A stretch of 64,000 nucleotides of DNA from Bolinopsis microptera (lineage: Eukaryota > Ctenophora > Tentaculata > Lobata > Bolinopsidae). How positions within the stretch are numbered: the first letter of the stretch is position 1; the number at the start of each line of letters is the position of its first letter. Positions 23,801 through 36,999 of this stretch are shown one piece after another. The stretch covers positions 744,001 to 808,000 of the forward strand of contig NC_087081.1 of the NCBI RefSeq assembly GCF_026151205.1, in the 5' to 3' direction. The position numbers and the translations under genes were made by a program. The notes below the pieces were generated by a model. The model did not search any database. It saw only the letters and a list, made by a program, of their open reading frames with translations, and was not told the DNA's origin.

Positions 23801-26500
23801 AAATGGTGTGGGATTTATGTACCTAATGTCTTGGCAAACGGGGAACTCGGTATTAGGCAAACAAATGTAAATGCGATGAAATACGCCACCGATCCTCATT
23901 CAGCCTCATGTAATGAATAGTGAAATTAAGATTGTCGGTGGATTGTCCCTTGGGGGCAACACCTCATCGCGGGGAGCAAGGTTCCGATAGAATTGAGCCG
24001 GCTGAAATGGGCGCTAGCTCAGGTTATGCAAAGTATTGGCTCAAAAAATTTGAAACTAAGAGTTTGGGTCCCGTTGTACCCGTTGCCCACCATGGCTTCT
24101 TGCGGCGAAGAAACCAAGATTATTTTATGATAAACCGTACCAAGTGGCACATAGTGGAGCTGTCGGGGCTCTCAACTTTGCCTTCACACAATCCACCCCC
24201 GGCACCGCATTTGGAGGCCTCCTGCCCAGGCAAACTCTGGCTCTAACCACGGGCTAACTTACCGAGCACAGCATATACTTATTTGGTGTCAGTCCCTTGT
24301 GGTTGCCGGGTGTGGTGCCGCCCTCTCTGCTGTTTCTCGCGTAAGCGCTCACCCACCTAACCCATGTACTTTCACTTAGACGTCTTGCAACAGATGATAC
24401 CTGGCGGCGCACTGTTCCCAACAGTTGCTTCTACCCTCTAGCCACGGGATGCTCAACCAAAGATTTCACTGTATCTCCACATCCAAATCATCTATACAAT
24501 GCCACATCATAAAATTAAAACACAAAGCTTTGAAATATACTTTTTCTGTTTTGAGATTTGTATAACGTTACTGTAAATGCGTCCCCCAATTGACATGATA
24601 TCTCCCTGAGGTGAAACTGCTCGTTTATGATCCAATTAATACACAGTGAGCGATGCTAGATCTATACTTGATACCCTAACCGCTCTAACAATATAATAAT
24701 TAAATTTTAGCACAGAGTTTGGAGAATACCAGATCATAATTCATAACCAATCGTAATTTTATCGATCGATACAATGCGGTACGCAATATCGGCAAAATTG
24801 TGCAAGTTGTTAACGAAGACCGAGATTTTAGTTCTTTAAAAAGTCGATCCAGTTCGCGAAATTGCACGGGGGAGGATTCAATGTTGTACCTTCTGGTTTA
24901 CAAAGATGCGGTGCTTTTTTTTTGGTGGGGACCGGCCCGAAGTACAACCACCATTGGTTATCACGCAAAAAATAATAATATAAGATGTGGGATTATCAAT
25001 TCAAACAATACCTCAATGAAGATACTCCGCACAAGAATTAGATTCTCATTAAAATGATGTAAATGGATATGAGGGAGCGTGTCGAACATAAACAGAGCGG
25101 ACTCATAGAAAGGTGCCTTTAGTTCTGAAGATTATCATATGAAGTGCGCGAGTAAAAGTGTGGTTAGATGGAAAACAGGGTGCCATAGCTCCGGCTAGCT
25201 AGCTATTCCAAAATTTTATAAAATTTAACGACTGGTATCAGTCAATACGTCATGCCAGTTTTGGCTGGCCTATTGATGCAGTGAACAGGAGATGGTATGC
25301 AGTGAAACATTGAGTCTGTCCTAGTTGTGCCGCGATCAATAAATTAATCATTAACCTAATTATCATTATCGAGTACTTAGTCTATAATTTATATCGATCG
25401 GCCGTCGTAATACAAATTGTGTTCCTCCCGATCCTCAACAAAATATTAACGAAATTGGAGAGAGAGGCTGGTATGTCTGTACACACAAAATATTACACCC
25501 CGTGGGTGTGTCGGCTATCGCGGCGGAGCCTCGGTGACTGTATGAGGGGAACTTATGTAGTGTCTGTTGTTGTGTGACGTATTTTGTGACTTTATTTGTC
25601 GACGAGCTGAGGTAGCTCGTCCGTGTGTGGGGTGGTGTTATTTAACGAGTTCTTGAGGTTGGAAATCATAAGTCCACGTATGTAATCTCATAGAGCGTGT
25701 GTTAACTGGTTGAGAATAGTCGTTAATTTTCGATATATAAAAGTAAGGTTTCAAATCTATAATAGAGTTTTCTTTATCGAAGAGCGACCAATGACTTTTG
25801 GGCGCAGTGAGATTTTTGTTACACGTAATGTCGAAATCGCAGGTTCAGAGTATTACTCAACTCAGGCGACAACGCACTGAGTCAAAGTTTCCCCCTGCTT
25901 TTCTATGTGTTTGTATCCCGGTGCCAACAAGGGCTGTCGCTAACGGGGAACCATCGGAGTGATAAGGTCGGGATTTGCATGATACTGTCGGGCCCCGGTA
26001 TTACGGGCAACTAGTATCATCCGGGAATTCTACTACTTTTGGAAACAATAGATTCCCGCTCAGATTCCATATGGTGCGCATGCTTTTCTGCTAAGAGTGT
26101 CCTGTAGGAGCTGGTGACACGTGGCAACGAGCATTGTTTCGCATATCCCTGACGCGAGGCTAGAGTTCTGCTAAGTACATCACTACCGATGCCGACTCCT
26201 CCAGTCATATAGCTTCTAGATCTACCGAAAGTACATGAACTTATAATATTGTGTCTCCTGTGGAGGGCCGTGGGCTTAGTTTTTTATTTCCTCCAGCCTC
26301 TCGGGTTCATGGTTCGCAGGTCAGTTTCCAACTAGTTAGCGCTGATGGTCGATGTACTTTCTTCGTGCCGTTAACCCGAGTATAAACAAGAAAAGCGGTG
26401 CGCTAGGTCTGACTAGTCGCTGGTTTGTTGGGTTGTAATCGCTTGACAATGGAATCGGCTGGGATCGTGGATTAGAGAGCGATTGTGTTCGATGTTGTTT
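20896..26500. other. Unexplained low-quality stretch between right arm and minisatellite
   Basis: No clean counterpart is in the window and no protein family was recognised in either strand. A noisy repeat of GTCACGTGACTAACGCAAGT type is seen at 21,555-21,680. If the minus strand is the true gene strand, the missing exons encoding the start of the LamG domain should be here, but I could not pick them out through the indels. Confidence 0.5.
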
Positions 26501-26579
26501 TGGTCACCCTGGCGAGGCTGGAGTCTACTTGGGGGTGGCGACCTGATAGTGTGCGGTTGATCCTGGGGGAATATCTTGG

Positions 26580-29030
26580 TTAGCCCTACTATCAGGACAC
26601 TCCTTATGGCAAGCCGTCTTCATACCCTCGCTGTGTTCATTAGCGTCTTTGTAAGCGCGTGCGGGTTTCGTGTCATGCATACATATCCCCGTGCCGCTGT
26701 GTTCATTACTTTCTTGTTAAGCGCTTGGATTCTTCAGTTCCCTCGCTGTGTTCATGACTCTTTTAAAGCGGCGTTCACATGGGAAAACTACCGGTGGTTC
26801 TTCCTACTTAGTCCCGTCGCTCTGTGTTCATATAGCTGCTTTTTTAACAAGTCGCGTGCCGACCCCCTTTGGCATCCGTGTTCATCAGAGCCCGCGCTGT
26901 GAGGTCGTAGCTTACGTTTTAAAGCGCTGGCTTCATTCATATCCCTCGCTGTGTTTCAGTAGACGTTTCTTTGTAAGCGCTGCGTCAGCATATCCCGTCG
27001 CTGGTGGTCTTTAGCTTCTTTTTAAGCTGCAGGCTTTCAACGATCCCTCCTGGGTTCATAGCTTCTTTTTAAGGCCTGCGTCAACGGTTAAAACGTGTTC
27101 ATCCATATCCTCAGCTGGGTTCGTAGCTTTCTTGGAAGCGCTCCTTGTCACGTGTGCATCCAGAGCCCGCCTTGTGTCATTAGCTTTCTTGTCTAAGCGC
27201 TGCTTCGCTGTTAAAACGTGTTCATCATATCCCTCGCTGTGTTCATTAGCTTCTTTTTAAGCGCTGCTTCAGTTCGCGGGGTTTAATAAAAAGACGTGGT
27301 TTTCATCATATCCCTCGCTGTGTTCATTAGCTTCTTTTTAAGCGCTCCTTGTCATCCGTGTCTGCGAAGGCCTCGCGGTGGGTTGCTTGAGCGTCTGTAA
27401 CCAGGGGGCGTTATTAGCGATCCTGGGTCAGCGGGGAGTCACTTACCCTCGCTGTGTTTCATTAGCTTCTTTTAACGCGGCCTTTGTCATCGTGTGCATC
27501 AGATCCCGCGCAGTGTCAGGAACGTCGTTTTTAAGCGCTGGCTTGTCGCTTGAAAACGTGTGTCATCAATATCCCGCGCTGTGGTTCCAATGGACTGTCT
27601 CTGTTAAGCGCCTGAGCATCCGTTTGTCACTCGAGTTTGTCTCATCATATCCCTTCGCGAGTTGCATTAGCGATGCGGAGTAAGCGCCTGCTTGCAACTG
27701 TGTAAACGTGTTCATCATAGCCCCTCGCGGTGTTCCCTATTAGCTTTCTTTTATATGCGCCCTTGTCATCGTGGTGTCATCATACTCCCTCGCGGTAGTT
27801 TCATTCAGCTGCGTATTTAATGCCTCCTTGTCAGCGGTGTGCAGCAGAATCCCCTCGCTGTGTTCATTAGCTTCTGTTTAGAACAGCGCTCATTGTCAGC
27901 GGGTTCATCATATCCACCGCTTGTTTTCATACTTAGGCATCTTTTTAACGCTGCTTCAAGTCAGATCCCTCACGCTGTGTTCAATGGCCTGCTTTTTATG
28001 CGCTGCTTCACTCGGATATCCTCGCTGGGTTTCATTACACGCTTCGGTTAGATGTCAGCTCGTGGTCATCATATCCCTCGCGGGGGTCATTTAGCGGCCT
28101 TGTTTCCAGGTCGGCTTCAGCATTTCCCTGTCGCTGTGTTCGTACGTCTTTGTTAAGCGCGGCTGATTCATCATAGCCCTCGCGGTGGTTCAGTTGCTGC
28201 GTTGGCAAGCGCCGCCTCTTAGTACTTTTCGCACGTGTCACCATCGCAGCGCGCGTGAAGACAGCTTATCCCCTCGCTGTGGTCATTAGCTCTTCTTGTT
28301 AAACGCTCCGTGTCCATCGTGTTCACATATCCCTAACGCTGGGTTCATTAGCTTCGTGGTTAAGCGCTGCTGTCCAATCATTTCCCCGGGATACGCTGTG
28401 ACTCTTTTTGCTTCTTTTTAATGCGACTGGCTCAGCATATCCCTCGCTGTGTTCACATTGAGCCTTCTTTTGTAAGCGCGGCTCAAGCATATCCCCTCGC
28501 TGAGGTTCAGTAGCTTCATATAGCTTCTTTAAATTCTAAGCGCCTGCTCTCGGTTAATACGTTGCACATATCCCCTCGCTGTGTAGTTTCACTTTAACAC
28601 AGTGCTTCTTCTGTTTATGTGCTCGGCGATCATCAATATCCCCTCAGCTGTGTGTTGCATTAGCTTCTATTTTTAACTGCCTGCTTCACCTCAACTTAAA
28701 AAAAACTGTTTCATCATATCCGCCCTCTACGACTGTGGTTTCATTGACGCTTTCTTTTTAAGCGCGCATTGTCATCGTGTTCCTTCAGATCCCGCGCTGT
28801 GTCATGAGCTTCTTTTTAACGCTCCGTGTCCATCGGGTCATCATTGCCCTCCCAGCTGGGTTCATTAGCTTCGGTTGTATAGCGCGGCTTCGGCTGTTGA
28901 AAAAACGATGTGTCATCATATCCCCACAATTCCCCGACAACCTCGCGGTGTGGATTAGCGTCTTGGAAAGCGCTGCGTCGCTGTGAAATTTGAAAAAACA
29001 AAAGGCATTCAGATCCTCAGTGACCGGCAA
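26580..29030. repeat. Degraded minisatellite, unit about 45-60 bp
   Basis: Some 45 irregular copies of TATCCCTCGCTGTGTTCATT followed by AGCTTCTTTTTAAGCGCTGC and a variable TTCA/TTGTCATCGTGT tail. The best copies are at 27,220-27,350. The array ends where clean sequence resumes. Confidence 0.85.
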
Positions 29031-29035
29031 GACCA

Positions 29036-29400
29036 AGGCCGTTTCCCGTCCCCGTGACAATAGCTCTCTTTACAGCTGTTTTCCTGGTTTGCAATCTGCC
29101 TCTCTTCACCCTGCAACTGATCGATAACTGCCTCACTTGGTTTAAACTGGACAGGAGCTTGTTTGACAGGAGCTCCTATGGTTATGTGGTACGGTATGGC
29201 TTCGCAGTCCCCCTCTTCTTTATCACCCCGCAACTGCAGGCCCTTAATCCGTGTCTTATATATTTGCGGTGTTCTTAAAGAAGTTAAAGATGAGAATAGT
29301 GGCCTAGAGAAAAATGGAGAAGATGAGAGATTACAAGCGTGAACTAGTGGTAAGCTAGACAATAAGGTAACACCCCGGGATGATCCCATCACAGAGCTAC
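29036..29400. other. Short unassigned stretch
   Basis: Clean sequence with an open plus-strand frame (29,054-29,278) that has no recognisable motif. The minus strand would be an intron of the neurobeachin gene. No feature can be supported. Confidence 0.4.
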
Positions 29401-29454
29401 GACAACGAGGCATGAAGAGCTGTCGACAGGAGCTGTCTATCCAGCATGAGTTTG

Positions 29455-29835
29455 TTAAGCTCCTTGCTGTCGCAAGCCCCGGGGTCCTTCCGAAGGATTC
29501 TCGTACCTTCCGAAGGATTCTCGTATAACATCCATCAGCATTCTCGTATAACATCCATCAATACGTTTTGCGAGGGTCTGGCTGACAGTCCATGTTTCAG
29601 AGCCATATAGAAGGATGGACTCAACTGTAGCCAAGAACAGTCGTATCTTGAGATCTCTACGCATATCCGACTTCCATACAAGCTTCATCTGGTGACACGT
29701 TCCCCATGCCTTAGCTTTCCTCACTTCGAAGTCCTTCTCCGAGCTCTTCATTCTACTACCCAAATATATATTAGGAGAACCAGAGGGTGAAATGAGGGAC
29801 CATAGCTGCTTCTGTATAGTGAAATTAAGTGACAC
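29455..29835 (-). mobile_element. Non-LTR RT C-terminal fragment inserted in an intron
   Basis: The minus-strand frame reads YLGSRMKSSEKDFEVRKAKA, then VWKSDMRRDLKIRLFLATVE and SILLYGSETW, then LAKRIDGCYTRMLM. These are the YLG...(R)I-x-x-A...W, K-hydrophobic-[KR]-hydrophobic-x-hydrophobic-hydrophobic-x-A-x-V-x-x-x-LLYG-x-E-TW and L-x-x-[RF]-x-x-[RK]-x-LR motifs after the palm in many animal RTs. Small tandem duplications (CCTTCCGAAGGATTCTCGTA twice, 29,487-29,530, and TTCTCGTATAACATCCATCA twice) scramble its 3' part. The catalytic core is missing. It lies 60 bp below exon A5. Confidence 0.8.
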
Positions 29836-29894
29836 TTACTTTTCTGAAAATGGTACCAGACACCTAAACAAAGTGTGACTATATTTTTGCTTAC

Positions 29895-30043
29895 CCATTT
29901 ATTATCAACAGCAGTCAAAGTGTCCAGCAGTAGCCTTAGCTCGTCAACAGACAGATCGTATGACGTTATCGTTCCCACAAATTCAGCTATTCTACTCGCA
30001 ACTGCGTCCTGGTTATCTGACTCGCATTCTGGGGGTTTGAGGG
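29895..30043 (-). CDS. NBEA: Neurobeachin-family exon A5
   Basis: 149 nt from acceptor CTTAACAG to AAATGG|GTAAGC, completing a phase-1 codon and leaving in phase 0. The translation has ESDNQDAVASRIAEFVGTIT, then SYDLSVDELRLLLDTL and ends NKW. The NBEA/LRBA counterpart is I-A-[DE]-[LF]-hydrophobic-hydrophobic-x-hydrophobic-hydrophobic-x-x-[LIT]-[AT]-SY-x-hydrophobic-[TS]-V-x-EL-[KR]-L-hydrophobic, ending at a Trp. It is the last clean 5' exon; the next ones should encode the start of the LamG domain. Confidence 0.85.
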
Positions 30044-30335
30044 CTGTTAAGATGAATGGTAAATTACTAATATTCGATAAGTTTTAACTCTGAACATTTC
30101 ATGATGATGGTGTTATTTGTATTTATGTGCATGTACCTTTTAAATTGATTACAATATTTTAATCAATGCCCATCACTTCCCTGGGAAGTGCTCCCCAAAA
30201 ATTCATTTCAAACAACTTGTTAAATTACTGGAAAGTTTGAATTTTTCATTTCTTTCATTTTGAAATTCCGGAGTTTCATTAGCATGTAAAGTATTATATA
30301 CACAACAATTAGTAATGCTTCTGATGCCCACTCAC

Positions 30336-30441
30336 CGGAAATAAGATCAAGACAGTGCGGTACTAAAGCTAGCGTACAGCACATTTGTAGATTTCTGAGG
30401 GATCTGCCCACGATAGATATCAAGCGTTGCCAAATCTCCAT
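30336..30441 (-). CDS. NBEA: Neurobeachin-family exon A4
   Basis: 106 nt from ATTTGCAG to TTCCG|GTGAGT, phase 0 to phase 1. The translation is MEIWQRLISIVGRSLRNLQ, then MCCTLALVPHCLDLIS. NBEA/LRBA have the very similar AEIWSMF-[TS]-AIL-[RK]-KS-[VI]-RNLQ, then EVGL and two hydrophobics near the N-terminus, in the armadillo-like solenoid. Its N-terminal position in the family and its strand fix the 5' end of the gene here. Confidence 0.9.
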
Positions 30442-30623
30442 CTGCAAATAATTTTACAGAAATTAGACAAACCTCCTTAAATCACATACAATAACATAAC
30501 ACATTAACTTGGTATTGATTGACAAAAGCGTGTAGCCGAAACACTAATGGAGACTATCATTTCATCCCCAATAATCAAATATAATATTGACTAAATTAAT
30601 AATGTCCAATAAGGCAAATTAAC

Positions 30624-30716
30624 CTGTAACGCATGGTTGAGGTAGGGCAGTAACTCCAGCAATATCCAGATAGCAGCGGGATCTCTGATGTAGTCTGAAC
30701 TTTCAGATCCCATCAA
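30624..30716 (-). CDS. NBEA: Neurobeachin-family exon A3
   Basis: 93 nt, phase 0/0, between TTATTTTCAG and ACAG|GTTAAT. The translation is LMGSESSDYIRDPAAIWILL, then ELLPYLNHALQ. The end runs into exon A4 as ELL-P-Y...-ALQ-MEIW, corresponding to the family's ELLE-x-[CS]-[DS]-hydrophobic-x-x-Q-AEIW. Assignment rests mainly on this join and matching phase. Confidence 0.75.
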
Positions 30717-31800
30717 CTGAAAATAACTTGGTTTGAATCTGAGTGGGTCGATGGATGGTGAAATTGGGAGTTCTGACGTAAAGAGTAAGGGTATAAAGAT
30801 TGCTTCACATAACGTCAGTTCTAGTTGTACTAGGTTGCTCTAATCTTGTGTAGAGTAGGCTGGTATTTAAATTCATGCATATTCATGTACATGTGGTCGT
30901 GTATAATCGAAAGTTTGTAAATTAGCGGCGACAAGGTCAAAATTAAAAGTGGACACGTGATGAACGTCATAATTTGCCACGGTAGACAATTGCGCATTGT
31001 TGTTTCCATGCTATTTTAGTTCCGCGCGTTACGTAAAGTCGTTAAAATGGCAAGCACACTTTCTCCAAAATTTAGTTTTGAGTAAAACGATTGGTTTTAG
31101 TCGCTTAGCTAGGTAGTAACTAGCGTTTATTTTCATTCCACAGAAAGCTTGCTGTACTGGTTGTAATTATGTAATTTGTAATGCATTAAAGGTGTATAGA
31201 TTTTAAATATGCAACTCTGTTACGTTTCGATAACTTACGAACTTTGGGAATATCCAAATTTCATAATATGTACGCAATAAAAGATAACAGGAAACACCTG
31301 GATCCCACGAATTGATTATTTACTTATTCCATATACGGACACCTCACTAAAATATCATACCAAAATATGACGAATAACACATGTGACATATGCCCGAGAG
31401 TTTACTCGCTGTAAATATTATACCCCGTTACTCCCAGGGGAGTTGGATGAAGGAAGTGTCTCAGCAAACATTTCGCACTTTACCTGTCATTATGTAACCA
31501 AACAGCAGCTATATTCTCTGCTTAAATAAGGGTGGGTATTCGAGGTATACGGAATTATATAATAAGTAATCAACCAAGAGGAAGTTTCCCGCGGAACCTG
31601 TGTCATCGTTAATAATTTAATTATCTGATTGTAACTACTTGCCAACAGGTTTCTGGTTTATACATGTGTAATTATGTAACGTGGGAGAAAGTAGGATGTG
31701 TGAGGATGTTTTTATTTTTAAACGGATTTTAAACGGTACTTAAATCCCCGGCATTTGTGTGTCTATTGTGTTCAAACATAGATCCAGGATGCGAGCTATT
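30717..31800. other. Intron A2-A3, 3' part without recognisable features
   Basis: AT-rich clean sequence. No coding signature, repeat array or RNA gene was recognised. Confidence 0.5.
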
Positions 31801-32295
31801 TGTCTTAAATATCACGTGACTACTTGTCATGTGTCACGTGACTACTTGTCATGTGTCACGTGACTACTTGTCATGTGTCACGTGACTACTTGTCATGTGT
31901 CACGTGACTACTTGTCATGTGTCACGTGACTACTTGTCATGTGACACGTGACTACTTGTCATGTGTCACGTGACTACTTGTCATGTGTCACGTGACTACT
32001 TGTCATGTGTCACGTGACTACTTGTCATGTGTCACGTGACTACTTGTCATGTGTCACGTGACTACTTGTCATGTGTCACGTGACTACTTGTCATGTGACA
32101 CGTGACTACTTGTCATGTGTCACGTGACTACTTGTCATGTGTCACGTGACTACTTGTCATGTGACACGTGACTACTTGTCATGTGACACGTGACTACTTG
32201 TCATGTGTCACGTGACTACTTGTCATGTGTCACGTGACTACTTGTCATGTGTCACGTGACTACTTGTCATGTGTCACGTGACTACTTGTCATGTG

Positions 32296-34377
32296 CAGGG
32301 TTGCCGGCATTTTTGAGAGTCATTTTTAAGGTTTTTTCACGTCTTTTAAGGCCCCTTTTGACCCATTTTTAAGGTCCAAAACAGTTAAATTCAAGGTTTT
32401 TTAAGGTCCACAGTGCGAAAGTTTGGACAAACGTAATGCAATAAAGGTGCAAATTTAAGGTTTTTTCAAGGTTTTCCGCTACAGAAATTGCAATCATATC
32501 TAAAGGGGGAAGGTATAATTTCAGAAAACCCCAATTAGATCTACAACAAGCTAGGTATAATTTCAGAAAAACCCAATTAGATCTACAACAAGCTAGGTAT
32601 AATTTCAGAAAAACCCAATCAGATCTACACCGAGCTAGGTATAATTTCAGAAACCCAATTAGATCTACACCGAGCTAGGTATAATTTCAGAAAAACCTAA
32701 TTAGATCTACAACAAGCTAGGTATAATTTCAGAAACCCAATTAGATCTACACCGAGCTAGGTATAATTTCAGAAAAACCCAATTAGATCTACAACAAGCT
32801 AGGTATAATTTCAGAAAACCCCAATTAGATCTACAACAAGCTAGGTATAATTTCAGAAAAACCCAATTAGATCTACAACAAGCTAGGTATAATTTCAGAA
32901 AACCCCAATTAGATCTACAACAAGCTAGGTATAATTTCAGAAAAACCCAATTAGATCTACAACAAGCTAGGTATAATTTCAGAAAAACCCGATTAGATCT
33001 ACAACAAGCTAGGTATAATTTCAGAAGAACCCAATTTGATCTACACCGAGCTAGGTATAATTTCAGAAACCCAATTAGATCTACACCGAGCTAGGTATAA
33101 TTTCAGAAAAACCTAATTAGATCTACAACAAGCTAGGTATAATTTCAGAAACCCAATTAGATCTACACCGAACTAGGTATAATTTCAGAAAAACCCAATT
33201 AGATCTACAACAAGCTAGGTATAATTTCAGAAAACCCCAATTAGATCTACAACAAGCTAGGTATAATTTCAGAAAAACCCAATTAGATCTACAACAAGCT
33301 AGGTATAATTTCAGAAAAACCCAATTAGATCTACAACAAGCTAAGTATACTTTCAGAAAAACCCAATTAGATCTACACCGAGCTAGGTATAATTTCAGAA
33401 AATTTTACTAATCCGGAAAATCCATTTAGATCTACAACAAGCTAGGTATAATTTCAGAAGAACCCAATTTGATCTACACCGAGTTAGGTATAATTTCAGA
33501 AAAACCTAATTAGATCTACAACAAGCTAGGTATAATTTCAGAAACCCAATTATATCTACACCGAGCTAGGTATAATTTCAGAAAAACCCAATTAGATCTA
33601 CAACAAGCTAGGTATAATTTCAGAAAACCCCAATTAGATCTACAACAAGCTAGGTATAATTTCAGAAAAACCCAATTAGATCTACAACAAGCTAGGTATA
33701 ATTTCAGAAAAACCCAATTAGATCTACAACAAGCTAGGTATAATTTCAGAAAAACCCAATTAGATCAACAACAAGCTAGGTATAATTTCAGAAAAACCCA
33801 ATTAGATCTACATCAAGCTAGGTATAATTTCAGAAAATTTTACTAATCCGGAAAATCCATTTAGATCTACAACAAGCTAGGTATAATTTCAGAAAAACCC
33901 AATTAGATCTACACCGAGCTAGGTATAATTTCAGAATATCCAATTAGATCTACAACAAGCTAGGTATAATTTCAGAAAAACCCAATTAGATCTACATCGA
34001 GCTAGGTATAATTTCAGAACATCCAATCAGATCTACACCGAGCTAGTTATAATTTCAGAAAATCTTATCAGGTCTACACAGAACTAGGTATAATTTCAGA
34101 ATATCCAATCAGATCTACACCGAGCTAGGTATAAATTCAGAAAATCCAATCAGATCTACATCAAGCTAGGTATAATTTCAAAAATTTTTACTAATCCGGA
34201 AAATCCATTTAGATCTAACATCAAGCTAGGTATAATTTAGGTATGGAACCTTAAAAAACCTTAAAAACCCGAAAATTTGCCCGTTTTTCACGTCTTTTTT
34301 AAGGTTTTTTGCCCAAAATTGCCGTTTTTAAGGTTTTTAAGGTTTTTTAAGGTTTTTAAGGTCCCCCGGCAACCCTG
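32296..34377. mobile_element. Non-autonomous hAT transposon carrying a 42-bp tandem array
   Basis: The ends are perfect 12-bp terminal inverted repeats (CAGGGTTGCCGG ... CCGGCAACCCTG). It is flanked by identical 8-bp target duplications GTCATGTG (32,288-32,295 and 34,378-34,385). An 8-bp target duplication and a TIR starting CAG are diagnostic of the hAT superfamily. The subterminal parts are rich in AAGGTTTTT on both sides (inverted). The centre (about 32,508-34,245) is a satellite. There is no transposase frame, so movement would need a hAT transposase in trans. The target is a unit of the E-box minisatellite. Confidence 0.93.
32508..34245. repeat. 39-42 bp satellite inside the hAT element
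   Basis: Some 40 copies of GGTATAATTTCAGAAAAACC followed by CAATTAGATCTACAACAAGC and TA. Length variants lack three bases in the A-run. Two alternative ends, ACAACAAGCTA and ACACCGAGCTA, alternate in blocks, showing block duplication. Three units carry the same insertion-like variant TTTTACTAATCCGGAAAATC. Confidence 0.95.
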
Positions 34378-34460
34378 GTCATGTGTCACGTGACTACTTG
34401 TCATGTGTCACGTGACTACTTGTCATGTGTCAGGTGACTACTTGTCATGTGACTAATAAC

Positions 34461-35821
<1,361 letters not shown>

Positions 35822-36999
35822 CACTACTCCGGTAGTGGTACTACCGGGTGTCTGTAATGTGGACTGTGGTATAAGGGGTACAAATAAGAACACCTGGTCT
35901 TACACGAAATGTGTACCTTGCACCAGTAAAGTGTAGTAATAATATGTACCTTGTACCTGTAAAGTGTAGTAGTGTAGTAAAGTGTAAAGTGTAGTAGTAA
36001 TATGTACCACTCTCTGTAACCCCACTTTATTCCTTATAAAGCAGCTAAAACTGCACTTCCATAAGTACAGTATATAACCTTACGTGTTCATACTTAAACA
36101 CCTTGTATAATGTATATGAAACTGAATTGCGGGCACAACAGCAATTTAACTTTCAAGATATTGCGGTATATATTTGACGTAACCATGATCTTTTTGTCCG
36201 ATAAAACCTTTTATAACCCCACCCACTATCTACATGCGGAGTGTAAACTTAACCAGTTCATACGTATAAAAAGAACCATAGTCTCGACCCAGTGTAGTGC
36301 CAGCTGTAATATTAGGGTACCTATGTATATGGTATAATTATTGTCTGAGATTATGTAGTTTACAGGGTCGGTGCAATGAAGATATTCAATATTGTAATAA
36401 TATGTATGTATTATGTATTATATTATGTTCTATGATATATATTATGTTTGTGTTACATTATCCCATTATGATTTGAGCAATGAGCATACATTTCGATACT
36501 CAACCTAATAGATAACGTGACCAACTTAGGCCAGCGAGAAGGACTGGTTTGATACTTAACCAAAATTAGATTCACAGCTCACAATTCACATCCTTGTAGG
36601 TTAATAAAAAACAAGCCACTCCTTTTAGAACACAAGCGTCTTCACTCTTCTTTGACATTGATACCTCTTCTTTGACATTAAACCTATTATGAAATACAGT
36701 ATTCCATAATTATCAGTAGCGTTTTAAGCAGTCGTGTGGCAACCACGAGAGTATCGCGATGGTAGCAGCATGGCAGGATGCTCATTGGACAATGAACACT
36801 TTGTGTCGGGAGTAGTTACAGTTTGTTTTGGCAATTTGACAAGACTTTTGTCCTGTGCCGTACTAAAAGAACATTATAGAGCATTATAGAACTCCCGACA
36901 AGGATTTCTATAACCTACCTGGTTCTATTACCTTACATTATGCACTTTGTTAGTTGTGACGTTATGTGGCACAACTTAACGTCACAACCTGCAGAACTA

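Larger units (their letters stand above)
6064..29035. other. Low-quality (unpolished-looking) segment
   Basis: Wherever a clean counterpart exists, this stretch shows dense single-base insertions, homopolymer changes and substitutions, in both non-coding and coding sequence. The tandem repeats inside it are irregular, while repeats outside are almost perfect. Sequence before about 6,060 and after about 29,035 is clean. Treat reading frames inside it as unreliable. Confidence 0.8.
31810..34460. repeat. 22-bp E-box minisatellite, split by a hAT element
   Basis: Near-perfect tandem units GTCACGTGACTACTTGTCAT plus GT, about 22 copies before 32,295 and 3-4 more after 34,378. Every unit contains the palindrome GTCACGTGAC, with E-box CACGTG. 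A few copies have TGTGACAC in place of TGTGTCAC. The array is interrupted by the element at 32,296-34,377. Confidence 0.95.

Noticed and set aside
20280-24246. Open frames of 60-112 residues in the noisy region
   Set aside because: No motifs, and the ones at 20.3-20.65 kb are inverted CRE/E-box repeats.
26576-28244. Ser/Val/Phe-rich frames with apparent membrane segments
   Set aside because: They read through the degraded 45-60 bp minisatellite.
29054-29278. Plus-strand 74-residue hydrophobic frame
   Set aside because: No homology recognised, no splice or promoter context, and it lies at the patch edge.
32508-34245. CRISPR-like array of about 40 regular repeats
   Set aside because: Units are directly adjacent with no unique spacers, inside a hAT transposon of a eukaryote.
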